Below the pieces are notes generated by a model, which saw nothing but the letters and a program-made list of their open reading frames with translations, was not told the origin of the DNA and ran no database searches. A program made the position numbers and the translations under genes. A stretch of DNA of 36,755 nucleotides from a virus. Shown here one piece after another: positions 7,672 through 13,795 of this stretch (position 1 is its first letter; every line of letters begins with the position of its first letter). The stretch is taken from IMG/VR virus record IMGVR_UViG_3300022074_000148, positions 1 through 36,755 of that record. One strand, 5' to 3'.

Positions 7672-7801
7672 TTTGATGTTGCTGTGCTTTGAAGTGTTCG
7701 TCCATGTTTGAGATCGGGGTATTGATCGGGACACCAAGCCCGCCCTGCTTTTCCCACGGGGGTGGGTGTTGTATGGCTTTCAGCCGGACTCGAAACGGCA
7801 T
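7535..7801 (-). CDS. Small unknown protein (88 aa)
   Basis: The product is not recognised. It has a basic, Pro-rich N-terminus (IQHPPPWEKQGGLGVPINTP), a helical middle (MDEHFKAQQHQNELRAFLRY) and an Arg/His/Gly-rich C-terminal end that overlaps the 70-aa frame and looks less protein-like. It lies between the 96-aa gene and the 70-aa frame in the leftward operon. Only the first ~60 residues look convincingly selected. Confidence 0.5.
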   Translation of the reverse strand: MPFRVRLKAIQHPPPWEKQGGLGVPINTPISNMDEHFKAQQHQNELRAFLRYEARLSLAYRQTAYARARRPDHDHGGRGANPIQVDRE

Positions 7802-7819
7802 CAGGCGCCCCGACGGTGA

Positions 7820-8110
7820 TCAGTCTTCGTCGTCTTCTAAGCGAACAGTGACTGTGTAACCGCTCTCGGCAGCAATTTGCTTGAGGCTGGCGAGTTCGTC
7901 GTTGTCGTAGGCCCAGTCCTCCCAAATGTGCTCAGAGCCTTTGTAGGCGTTGACGGTGTAACGAGGCTCGACACGCGCAAACTTGAGGAGGTTTGACGAA
8001 TCAAGCCTGTCTTGAGTGGCCTGAAATTCATCAAATAAGTTGAGCCAGGTGTGGTGATAATCGAGCATGGTGTTGAAGCGAAAGTGTCGAGCGATCTCCG
8101 CCCGATACAC
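7820..8110 (-). CDS. Small acidic unknown protein (up to 96 aa)
   Basis: The protein has aromatic-rich helices (MLDYHHTWLNLFDEFQATQD), then NAYKGSEHIWEDWAYDNDEL and a strongly acidic C-terminus (RLEDDED). I do not recognise a family. The longest start is GTG at 8110, but a consensus-like promoter at 8141-8113 would initiate near 8106. From that transcript the first usable start is the ATG at 8068 (82 aa). The GTG remains possible on read-through RNA from upstream. Confidence 0.7.
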   Translation of the reverse strand: MYRAEIARHFRFNTMLDYHHTWLNLFDEFQATQDRLDSSNLLKFARVEPRYTVNAYKGSEHIWEDWAYDNDELASLKQIAAESGYTVTVRLEDDED

Positions 8111-8112
8111 AC

Positions 8113-8141
8113 AACATACATCCAGGCATACCCGCTGTCAA
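8113..8141 (-). promoter_or_regulatory. Sigma70-like promoter with GCGGGTATGCC in the spacer
   Basis: On the - strand a perfect -35 TTGACA (8141-8136) is followed by 17 bases and a -10 TATGTT (8118-8113). The spacer begins GCGGGTATGCC, the same 11 bases that lie in the spacer of the + strand promoter at 13205-13233. The -35 overlaps the stop of the RHH gene 8138-8443. It would drive the genes leftward toward the methyltransferase and terminase. Confidence 0.65.
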
Positions 8142-8443
8142 CGTTTTGCGTTCAGGGCGCAAATCACCGTGCAGATCAACGGCTCCAATTGCGCGTGGGG
8201 AATGTCATAACGGCGATTGACAGCATCCATAGCCCTGTCGATTACGTCGCGGCCTTTGGAGTAATGCACAGGCTTGATCTCAGGGACAGGGGCAGGCTGG
8301 TTGGCTTCGCTCAATACGCGAGCCCTCAGCAGCTCTTGGCGCGAGATTCCTCGCTTTAGGGCCTGTTCGTTCAAAGCTTCTCTTTCGGCCTCAGTAAGAC
8401 GGACATCGATTCGGCAGGGATAGGTGCGGTTGCAGTCAGGCAT
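8138..8443 (-). CDS. Ribbon-helix-helix-like protein (101 aa)
   Basis: The N-terminal half reads CRIDVRLTEAEREALNEQAL followed by GISRQELLRARVL, matching the beta-strand plus two-helix layout of RHH/MobC-like DNA-binding proteins. The C-terminal half is helical with no known motif. Its ATG overlaps the RepA-like gene stop (ATGA at 8443), so the two are translated together. It could be a regulator of the motif found at nearby promoters or an accessory replication factor; this is inference. Confidence 0.75.
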   Translation of the reverse strand: MPDCNRTYPCRIDVRLTEAEREALNEQALKRGISRQELLRARVLSEANQPAPVPEIKPVHYSKGRDVIDRAMDAVNRRYDIPHAQLEPLICTVICALNAKR

Positions 8444-10089
8444 CAGAAATCAAATAAATCAGTTGGTTCAGGCTCTTGCGAGCCAGATTGACAAAGGCGT
8501 ACGTCTAGACCCCAGCGCAGATTGCTGATCAAGACGTTTGGGCTTCCGAGCTTTGCAGCGCGGATGCTGCCCATATTGCTCGCATTGGCAACGACCCACC
8601 CGTTGCACCACTCATTGTTGCGAAACAGCTCAACAGGAGCACCGACAGCAGGTGTGTCAAACCCCGATCCTCCGTCACTACGTGTCAAAGGTGTCAAAGG
8701 TGGCAAACCCCTTTCTATCGTGATAGAGGGTGAGGTTTGGGACGTTTGGGACGTTTGCCACCCCTCCAGGGAGGATCCTCCTGCTGGTCGATACAACGGC
8801 GATGGGCGACCACCAAGCACGCCAGGATCGGCAAGCCCTGCTTCTTCAATCAAGCCCTTGCGAACCAAGCCGCGCAAGCATCGGCTCGTCTTGTTGCGCT
8901 CAAGATTGAAGTGCGTTGCAAGCTCTGTCCCCGCCACAGTGAACTCACCCAAGAGCCAACGCTCTTTGATGTAGTCGAACACGTCAGCCTGACGGCCCTG
9001 AAGATCGTCAGCGGCTTCCTGCATGGCCTCAGCAGCCAAGACATTCTCACCGTCGCCGTGATGCACCCATCCGTCGTCTTCAAGCTCAATCAACAGGGTC
9101 GTGCCTTTTGCCCTCCCCTGCGTCTTGAGCACAACGCGATGATCTGATTGTGTCTGGCCTTCGGCAGGCTGCTTAAACCAGTTCATCAGGATCGTGAGGC
9201 TGGCCGCCGCAGGCAGGGCATTGCTGCCCCGGCTCGCATTGGTTGCATTGCCACCGCTGACGCTTTTGTTGGTGTGATGGATCATCGCCAACGTGGCCTT
9301 GTGTGGGGCAAGGGCCTCGGAAAGCTGACGGGCTGGACCATCAAAACTTGAAGCGGCTTCTTCAAGGCCAAGGGGCGCACAACAGGCGTGGTAACTGTCG
9401 AGCAAAAAGAATGAACCAGGGTTCTCTTCCGCGATCTCAGAAAGATGTTTGATCCCTTCAACTGTTAGGTGCAACGGTGCTCCCGTGTGCCACAACATTT
9501 CAACCGGGCCTGATAATTCGCCATCGCGATTTACCAAGCCTTCGCGTTCAAACAAGGTGTTCCAATCGCTTTCAGGTTGATCAGTCCCAATGATGTAAAC
9601 CTTGGGGCAAGCACCATGAAGTTTTTGGCCCAGATAAGATTCTTCGCCGTGAAACCATGCGCTGATCATTCCAACCATCAAGGCAGATTTGCCGACCTTG
9701 GGTGGCGCAACAAGCAAGTTGAAAGTGCCCGACATGATGACACCTTCCCACGACCATGGTGTAGGGGTTGTGTTTAACTTTTCACCGCGTTTTCGTGGGA
9801 CGGATACGCCAGCAATTTGACCTTGGGCCTTGCTTAAAACAATGCCCGCAGTTTTTTCGTTAATCGGACAACCAACCTCATCGGCGTAAAGACGAAGCAG
9901 TTGCGATCGGCGCAGCTCGTCTGTCTCATTACAAAGGACGGTGTTTGCGTATTGGTCGAGCCGGTCCAGAAGGTCTTGGTGGTCCTTCAGGCTTTCGGGC
10001 AGTATCTCGGAGGGCTTTGATTCGCCCGGTGTAGTGTCCATCTTTGGCTTTGCTTGGGGAGTAAAAGTCAGCCTGTGCGTAGACACCAA
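8443..10089 (-). CDS. RepA-like AAA/RecA-fold ATPase (replicative helicase or initiator)
   Basis: The product has up to 548 aa. A RecA-fold core carries Walker A APPKVGKS (128-135), Walker B SFFLLD (ending Asp231) and IHHTNKS (270-276), as in RepA/AAA_25 hexameric helicases. Residues about 360-420 form a winged-helix-like domain (GTELATHFNLERNKTSRCLR). A low-complexity Ser/Thr/Gln/Pro linker (about 440-485) precedes a small beta-rich C-terminal domain. It is the only replication ATPase visible and probably loads the host replisome. Starts are ambiguous: TTG 10089, GTG 10086 (behind GGAAAGG) or ATG 10041. All overlap the upstream gene by more than 100 bases. Confidence 0.88.
   Translation of the reverse strand: MVSTHRLTFTPQAKPKMDTTPGESKPSEILPESLKDHQDLLDRLDQYANTVLCNETDELRRSQLLRLYADEVGCPINEKTAGIVLSKAQGQIAGVSVPRKRGEKLNTTPTPWSWEGVIMSGTFNLLVAPPKVGKSALMVGMISAWFHGEESYLGQKLHGACPKVYIIGTDQPESDWNTLFEREGLVNRDGELSGPVEMLWHTGAPLHLTVEGIKHLSEIAEENPGSFFLLDSYHACCAPLGLEEAASSFDGPARQLSEALAPHKATLAMIHHTNKSVSGGNATNASRGSNALPAAASLTILMNWFKQPAEGQTQSDHRVVLKTQGRAKGTTLLIELEDDGWVHHGDGENVLAAEAMQEAADDLQGRQADVFDYIKERWLLGEFTVAGTELATHFNLERNKTSRCLRGLVRKGLIEEAGLADPGVLGGRPSPLYRPAGGSSLEGWQTSQTSQTSPSITIERGLPPLTPLTRSDGGSGFDTPAVGAPVELFRNNEWCNGWVVANASNMGSIRAAKLGSPNVLISNLRWGLDVRLCQSGSQEPEPTDLFDF
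8654..8762. repeat. Iteron-like 9-bp repeats inside the RepA-like gene (candidate origin)
   Basis: Three 9-bp units in phase (GTGTCAAAG at 8682, GTGTCAAAG at 8691, GTGGCAAAC at 8700) face three units (GTTTGGGAC at 8735 and 8744, GTTTGCCAC at 8753). The outermost, GTTTGCCAC, is the exact reverse complement of GTGGCAAAC. A further GTGTCAAA lies at 8654, and a CTATC-GT-GATAG palindrome (8715-8726) lies between. They encode Pro-Leu-Thr and Thr-Ser-Gln tripeptide repeats in the protein linker, so coding repetition alone could explain them. Confidence 0.55.
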
Positions 10090-10300
10090 GCCTTTCCAGT
10101 TCCTTAAACGCTTCTAGTTCGTCGCTGGATTTGTACGGATGATCAGCGTCCCATGCGTCGAGAGCATGATCGGAGCGATCCTTCTGCGTCTTGCTGTAAT
10201 AGCCGAGCATCGCTTGCTCTTCGTCATATTGAGACGGAAGGCAATACGGCACCCACTGCAACAGATCAAAGGCGCGTTCTTCTGCTTTGAGATCAGTCAC
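9929..10300 (-). CDS. Unknown protein upstream of RepA-like gene (123 aa)
   Basis: The product is acidic and aromatic in the first 90 residues (AFDLLQWVPYCLPSQYDEEQ, DELEAFKELERLGVYAQADF) and ends in a Pro/Arg-rich tail. I do not recognise a family. The GTG at 10300 was chosen because it overlaps the preceding stop in GTGACTGA and has CGGAG upstream; a TTG at 10327 would extend it. The tail overlaps the RepA-like start by 113-161 bases, so tail and RepA N-terminus are encoded in different frames of the same DNA. Confidence 0.7.
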   Translation of the reverse strand: MTDLKAEERAFDLLQWVPYCLPSQYDEEQAMLGYYSKTQKDRSDHALDAWDADHPYKSSDELEAFKELERLGVYAQADFYSPSKAKDGHYTGRIKALRDTARKPEGPPRPSGPARPIRKHRPL

Positions 10301-10457
10301 GGGCAAGGGGCTCCGGCTCTGACGCAATTGCCTTTTGCAGCAGCAGGTTGACCCAGCCGGTGCGGGTGACGCCGATGGGTTTCTTGCGGTCCACTTCTGC
10401 GATCACTCTGGGATCGACGCGGACGTGGCTGCTAGCAGTTGATTCCAGTTCTGCCAT
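10293..10457 (-). CDS. Small ribbon-helix-helix DNA-binding protein (54 aa)
   Basis: The protein reads MAELESTASSHVRVDPRVIA followed by RTGWVNLLLQKAIASE, a classic CopG/Arc-like strand-helix-helix. It is the first gene of the leftward transcript. The frame is open to 10592, but that would cross the divergent promoter and the nuclease gene on the opposite strand, so the ATG at 10457 is chosen. It lies about 18 bases from the predicted start site, without an SD. Adjacency to the dyad at 10461-10516 makes it the best candidate for an autoregulator of that operator. Confidence 0.75.
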   Translation of the reverse strand: MAELESTASSHVRVDPRVIAEVDRKKPIGVTRTGWVNLLLQKAIASEPEPLARD

Positions 10458-10466
10458 TGATTGGGG

Positions 10467-10495
10467 TTGCTTTGCTGCCAAAGTATGCCCATACT
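10467..10495 (+). promoter_or_regulatory. Rightward promoter of the early block
   Basis: TTGCTT (10467-10472), 17 bases, then CATACT (10490-10495). Exactly the same hexamer pair and spacing occurs at 13205-13233. Transcription would start near 10502, about 15 bases before the nuclease ATG at 10517, leaving a very short leader without SD. Confidence 0.65.
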
Positions 10496-10510
10496 GGACC
10501 CAAAGCGCAA
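10482..10510 (-). promoter_or_regulatory. Leftward promoter, mirror image of the early promoter
   Basis: On the - strand TTGCGC (10510-10505), 17 bases, then CATACT (10487-10482). It overlaps the rightward promoter so that both -10 boxes form one palindrome; the two promoters should compete or be co-repressed. It would start RNA near 10475 for the RHH and RepA-like genes. Confidence 0.55.
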
Positions 10511-10516
10511 CCCCCA

Positions 10517-11164
10517 ATGCTTGATCCGGTTCCAGAGCTTGAGTTCTACGAAAAAATCCATCGTTATCGATTTCGAAACGAGTGGCTGGCATACAACGTT
10601 GGAAATGTGCTCGACGTTGATATGACGCCGTTCAAGCGAGCAATGATCGACAAATACAAAGACGGCCCCGACGGATGGGCCGCCCGAGGAACGGCCATCC
10701 ATTCCGCGCTGGAGCTGCACCTTCTTGACGAGCCGCAGATTGTTGACGACAAATGGTCGCCGTGGCTTGATCCACTGCTTGACGATCCATTCTTTAGAGG
10801 CGTTGAAACCTTGGCCACGGAATACAGGGTGATGGACAGACACAAAAGCCTTGGCGGCAGCTTTGACTTTTTAATTCGCCTGAAAGAAGAAGGACTGGAA
10901 CCCAGCAAGCAACTGGTCATCCTGGGAGATCTGAAAACGGTGGCATCAAAAAAGGCCATTGGCTCGCGTGCTCCAGCAACAGCACAGCTCGGTGCGTACA
11001 TGTCTTGTTTGGCCCTTGTGCAACCAAGTATCACGGTTGGCATGTGCGTGACTGTTGTGAGCGGCCCCGAAAAATGTAAGGTGATCAAACAAGATCCAGA
11101 AGAATGCCTTGAAGCCTGGGAAGAGGCGTGGGGCAAATTCCAAGCAACACAACCAAACTTTTGA
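10517..11164 (+). CDS. PD-(D/E)XK exonuclease, RecB/Cas4-like
   Basis: The 215-aa protein shows the full nuclease motif set: GTAIHSALE with His62, Glu102, GGSFD with Asp117, ILGDLKT with Asp138-x-Lys140, and QLGAY (157-161). This order is that of lambda-exo/RecB/Cas4-type nucleases. Together with the ERF annealase at 14.6 kb it would make a two-part recombination system: the nuclease resects ends and the annealase pairs strands. The ATG at 10517 is the first after the predicted promoter; an in-frame upstream extension would run through the promoter. No SD is evident. Confidence 0.9.
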   Translation: MLDPVPELEFYEKIHRYRFRNEWLAYNVGNVLDVDMTPFKRAMIDKYKDGPDGWAARGTAIHSALELHLLDEPQIVDDKWSPWLDPLLDDPFFRGVETLATEYRVMDRHKSLGGSFDFLIRLKEEGLEPSKQLVILGDLKTVASKKAIGSRAPATAQLGAYMSCLALVQPSITVGMCVTVVSGPEKCKVIKQDPEECLEAWEEAWGKFQATQPNF

Positions 11165-11178
11165 GCCGTCAAATCAAG

Positions 11179-11373
11179 ATGAAGTGTCCCAAGTGCGGAT
11201 CATTCCGCGTCCATGTTGTGACGACCAAGAAAACTGTTGATGGCCCCTACGAAACAGTGCGCCGCCGCCATTGCAATAGCTGTGACTACAGGTGGTACAC
11301 AGCGCAAGAGCCCGAGGTAAACATCGGCCCATATCTGAACTGGGTTGGCGATCAGGTCAGAGTGCCGACCTAG
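11179..11373 (+). CDS. Small zinc-ribbon protein, NrdR-N-terminus-like
   Basis: The 64-aa product begins MKCPKCGS and contains two Cys pairs, Cys3/Cys6 and Cys32/Cys35 (RRRHCNSCDYRW), spaced as in the zinc ribbon of NrdR. The ATP-cone domain of NrdR is absent, so it is a stand-alone ribbon. It may bind DNA or a host transcription protein. It begins 14 bases after the nuclease stop in the same transcript. The alternative start at 11128 would overlap the nuclease gene and adds nothing family-like. Confidence 0.8.
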   Translation: MKCPKCGSFRVHVVTTKKTVDGPYETVRRRHCNSCDYRWYTAQEPEVNIGPYLNWVGDQVRVPT

Positions 11374-11550
11374 CAAACCCCCGGCTCCGGAAACTAAGCA
11401 CCATAAGTCCAGTTACATTTCTGGCACACCTGCGCTTTTCTATGGGACGCCTCACTCTTTCAATACAGGGAAGCGGTGCTCTAACACCGCCGCCCCTGGC
11501 TTAGCCAGGACATCTCACGCCCCAGGCTTTGCCTGGACTCATTAAAGACC
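11374..11550 (+). other. 177-base intergenic leader before the HTH gene
   Basis: No convincing gene is seen here; the frames open through it are short and of low quality. The notable content is two hairpins near the 3' end (11495-11536). No clear promoter match was found, although TTTCAATACAGG near 11457-11468 could be inspected. It is long for this compact genome and probably serves as a regulatory leader. Confidence 0.5.
11495..11536 (+). promoter_or_regulatory. Tandem hairpins in the leader of the HTH gene
   Basis: CCTGGC-TTA-GCCAGG (11495-11509) and CCAGGC-TTT-GCCTGG (11522-11536) are two perfect 6-bp stems with 3-base loops, 12 bases apart. The ATG of the HTH gene follows 14 bases later. 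The sister stems are similar in composition, suggesting a duplicated RNA element, a protein-binding site, or paired processing signals. No T-tract follows, so a simple terminator is unlikely. Confidence 0.55.
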
Positions 11551-12096
11551 ATGTTTGATTTTTCTGAATTTTGCGGCGGCTCTGCCGCAAGACCTGTCGA
11601 GTTTTTAGGGCTCACAGAAGAGGCAACAAGCCAACTGCTGAATCAAGAATTTGGGTTATCCAAATTGTTGCTTGAAAAATACCCCGATGTTTTCAAGCGC
11701 GGCGGCAGCCCTAACTCATTAGGTAAGTGCCTAATTCTTTTTGAAAGCCTTGGTCGTCGTTGCAACTATGACACCATCGCAGACATGTTGGAAGTCAGCC
11801 GCGACACGGTGTATGAAAACATGCGCCTTGTTCGCAATCACGTTAATGATGCTTTCGGCTTGAAAATTGAGCACAGCGGTTCACAGGTTTACCTTGTCAA
11901 CAATCAAACGCTGGCGCAAAAAGCAGAACGCCTGCAAGGTCATCTGAGCAAAGTTGACAATGCAATGCGCAACCTCAAAGCAGACGTAGACAGCATTCGT
12001 CGATCGGGACAAACCCCTGTCTTGCCTGGGACTGCTGGGGCGTTGCTTGCTGGTTATGAACAAGCAAAGCAGCTTGAAGCCTCACAGAATCTTTGA
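11551..12096 (+). CDS. Helix-turn-helix protein with C-terminal coiled coil
   Basis: The protein of 181 aa has a probable HTH at about residues 65-95 (CNYDTIADMLEVSRDTVYEN). A C-terminal helical/coiled-coil segment follows (ERLQGHLSKVDNAMRNLKAD). The pattern suggests a DNA-binding regulator in the early block, possibly the activator of late genes, though nothing in sequence shows this. A terminator follows its stop by 19 bases. Upstream it has a structured leader with two hairpins, so its own expression may be controlled at RNA level. Confidence 0.7.
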   Translation: MFDFSEFCGGSAARPVEFLGLTEEATSQLLNQEFGLSKLLLEKYPDVFKRGGSPNSLGKCLILFESLGRRCNYDTIADMLEVSRDTVYENMRLVRNHVNDAFGLKIEHSGSQVYLVNNQTLAQKAERLQGHLSKVDNAMRNLKADVDSIRRSGQTPVLPGTAGALLAGYEQAKQLEASQNL

Positions 12097-12115
12097 TCAA
12101 ATTTTGACGTTTATG

Positions 12116-12140
12116 CCCTTGCAAATCGCAAGGGTTTTTT
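12116..12140 (+). terminator. Rho-independent terminator or attenuator
   Basis: CCCTTGC-AAATC-GCAAGGG (12116-12134) is a perfect 7-bp stem with a 5-base loop, followed by TTTTTT (12135-12140). It is the clearest intrinsic terminator in the window. The next ATG is only 6 bases downstream, so besides ending the early transcript it may act as an attenuator for the gene at 12147. Confidence 0.9.
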
Positions 12141-12146
12141 ATCGCA

Positions 12147-13193
12147 ATGACATTAACTAACGAAACTTCAATTGCCCAAGCTTTCCCGCCTGCAGTGTTA
12201 GGGCGCGGTTACAGCAATACTGAGCTGAAGTTAATCAAGAGCATTTGGACCGACACCAAACAGGTCGCCCAGCAAAAGATGCAGCTCTGCCTTCACTTGT
12301 ACGAACTGAAGCAGGAGATGGACGCCAATGATCCGCACGCTGGCAACGATCCGCAAAAGTCACGTTTCTGGGGGGCTTTTGAAAACGGCGACTTGCCTGA
12401 ATACGTGGTCAACGATCCACGAAGAGCCCGCGACTGGATTGCGGCTGCAGAGTTTGCAACCTCTGGAAGCTTGGGCGGGGCCTCGCCGGAGTCGCTTTTG
12501 GCTCTGACGCCGTCCACCGTTTGCAATCTGGCGCGGATCTCCAACCCCGACGCTTTGAAGATTGCAGAGCAGCATCTCAAAACTCACGAGTTCATCGGTC
12601 ACGATGCGGCGTCGTACCTCGCCAAAAACGACTTGGACGATGAGGTGCTTGCCGAATTAAGAATGTGGATTATTGAGAACGAAAGCAAGGCATTAGTCCC
12701 CAGCGTGATTCGCAAGGTTGAGTCAGCCGTTCGAGAAAGTCAACAGCCAGCCAGCACTCGGACTATTGATGCCGAGCAAATCCGTGAGCAAGAAGCTGAG
12801 TTCAAACGAATCTCAGACGACCTGACTGCCAGGGCTCCCGAGATCGCTGCCCGCAATACAGCGACGGCTGTAAAAGAAGAGCTAAATCGTCCAGCTAAAG
12901 AGCACCAAGAAAAGCTTGAGGGTGAAGTCCGCAAGTACAACAGCAAACTCAACGCAGCCGCTGAGGCTGTACAAGATCTACTTACGTGCCTGATTGCCAT
13001 TGATCGAGTGCATGGCACTCAATATTTGGACGAAATGCGGGGCGCTGATTTGATGGGGCTTGTCAGTGTTCAAGACGATTTACAGCGTCTATTGGCTATG
13101 GGGCAAGAGTTGATGAAAGTTGTTGAACTGGCAAAAAGCAACAACCCGCCGAGCGGGATTGACATGACGACGCTTGAAGTCGAACAGCTCTAA
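12147..13193 (+). CDS. Unknown coiled-coil protein (348 aa)
   Basis: I do not recognise this protein. An N-terminal helical domain (residues about 1-190: ELKLIKSIWTDTKQVAQQKM, then PRRARDWIAAAEFA) is followed by a long charged coiled coil (about 200-285, REQEAEFKRISDDLTARAPE) and a shorter helical end. A role as a DNA-binding or recombination-mediating factor is possible from its place among nuclease, RusA and ERF genes, but unproven. The gene starts 6 bases after a terminator hairpin and has no SD, so expression must depend on read-through or an unseen promoter. Confidence 0.75.
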   Translation: MTLTNETSIAQAFPPAVLGRGYSNTELKLIKSIWTDTKQVAQQKMQLCLHLYELKQEMDANDPHAGNDPQKSRFWGAFENGDLPEYVVNDPRRARDWIAAAEFATSGSLGGASPESLLALTPSTVCNLARISNPDALKIAEQHLKTHEFIGHDAASYLAKNDLDDEVLAELRMWIIENESKALVPSVIRKVESAVRESQQPASTRTIDAEQIREQEAEFKRISDDLTARAPEIAARNTATAVKEELNRPAKEHQEKLEGEVRKYNSKLNAAAEAVQDLLTCLIAIDRVHGTQYLDEMRGADLMGLVSVQDDLQRLLAMGQELMKVVELAKSNNPPSGIDMTTLEVEQL

Positions 13194-13204
13194 AGGCTGA
13201 TCTG

Positions 13205-13233
13205 TTGCTTTCTCCCTGCGGGTATGCCATACT
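13205..13233 (+). promoter_or_regulatory. Promoter sharing the early-promoter core motif
   Basis: TTGCTT (13205-13210), 17 bases, then CATACT (13228-13233), identical in hexamers and spacing to the promoter at 10467-10495. The spacer ends GCGGGTATGC, so GTATG-C-CATAC forms a small palindrome over the -10. Start of RNA would be near 13240. An AAGGG-GAGAT-CCCTT hairpin (13240-13254) then forms at the 5' end of the RNA. Confidence 0.65.
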
Positions 13234-13274
13234 GGCTCCAAGGGGAGATCCCTTTTCACCTCCAAATTAATTCC

Positions 13275-13451
13275 GTGAAATCACGTTCCCGCTACTACAA
13301 GCCTGAAAAAACAAACTTTCTAGTTTGTGCCGCATTTGCCCTTCTTTTTTCCGGTGCAACTTGGCTCACCTTGACCAGCGTTCACAACCAACAACAAGTC
13401 ACGCACTGCAAGCAAGGTTGGCAACGCGCCTGCGCGAATTTGCCCCAATGA
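13275..13451 (+). CDS. Small single-span membrane protein (58 aa)
   Basis: From the GTG at 13275 the product has a basic N-terminus (KSRSRYYKPEK), one hydrophobic helix (NFLVCAAFALLFSGATWLTL) and a polar tail with two Cys (HCKQGWQRACANLPQ). Positive-inside topology puts the tail in the periplasm. An upstream in-frame ATG at 13224 lies inside the promoter and is excluded. Its stop overlaps the next ATG (ATGA). It is expressed from its own promoter in the early block, so a role in host takeover or superinfection exclusion can be imagined, without direct evidence. Confidence 0.6.
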   Translation: MKSRSRYYKPEKTNFLVCAAFALLFSGATWLTLTSVHNQQQVTHCKQGWQRACANLPQ

Positions 13452-13750
13452 CACAGAAACTCTACCTGCAGTGGCAACAATGCAAAGCCAGGAATCCTGG
13501 CCTTTTATTGCAGCTCGCAGGGCTAGCCAGAGAGCTAAAGCTGTCAGGTCATAGCCGCTATTCAATGGACGGTTTGTTTCACATTCTCCGATGGGAGACA
13601 CGGGCAACAACCGGCGACCTTGGCCTCAAGATCAACAACAATCACACAGCTTTTGCGGCCCGTGATTTGATGGATCAGTTTCCTGATCTTGAAGGTTTCT
13701 TCAAAACACGCGAGCAAAAAGCACGCGGTAATCACGGCCAGTTTCATTAA
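13448..13750 (+). CDS. Conserved phage protein of unknown function (100 aa)
   Basis: The protein contains HSRYSMDGLFHILRWETR, then LKINNNHTAFAARDLMDQFP and GFFKTREQ. I recognise this pattern (YS-D-LFHxIRW followed by LNNNxTAxYAR and GFFxxR) as a small family widespread in phage early regions, with unknown function. The ATG at 13448 overlaps the membrane-protein stop (ATGA), and the longer frame from 13325 would be an out-of-frame shadow. Confidence 0.8.
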   Translation: MTQKLYLQWQQCKARNPGLLLQLAGLARELKLSGHSRYSMDGLFHILRWETRATTGDLGLKINNNHTAFAARDLMDQFPDLEGFFKTREQKARGNHGQFH

Positions 13751-13795
13751 CTTTGGGCGGCTATTGCGTAAGTCCCGTTCTCTTTTTCTAATTAC

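Larger units (their letters stand above)
10461..10516. promoter_or_regulatory. Two-layer dyad operator at the divergent promoter
   Basis: An outer inverted repeat GGGGTTGC (10463-10470) / GCAACCCC (10507-10514) and an inner inverted repeat AGTATG-CC-CATACT (10482-10495) share exactly the same centre (between 10488 and 10489). The outer arms contain the start of both -35 boxes and the inner arms are the two -10 boxes. The pattern fits cooperative binding of a symmetric repressor controlling both directions. Confidence 0.7.

Noticed and set aside
10564-11172. Open - strand frame of about 200 aa opposite the nuclease gene
   Set aside because: The + strand carries all nuclease motifs; the opposite frame is Ser/Arg/His-rich and lacks domain features.
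11292-11545. Two short + strand frames across the intergenic leader
   Set aside because: Both pass through the hairpins, overlap the zinc-ribbon gene out of frame, and have non-protein-like composition.
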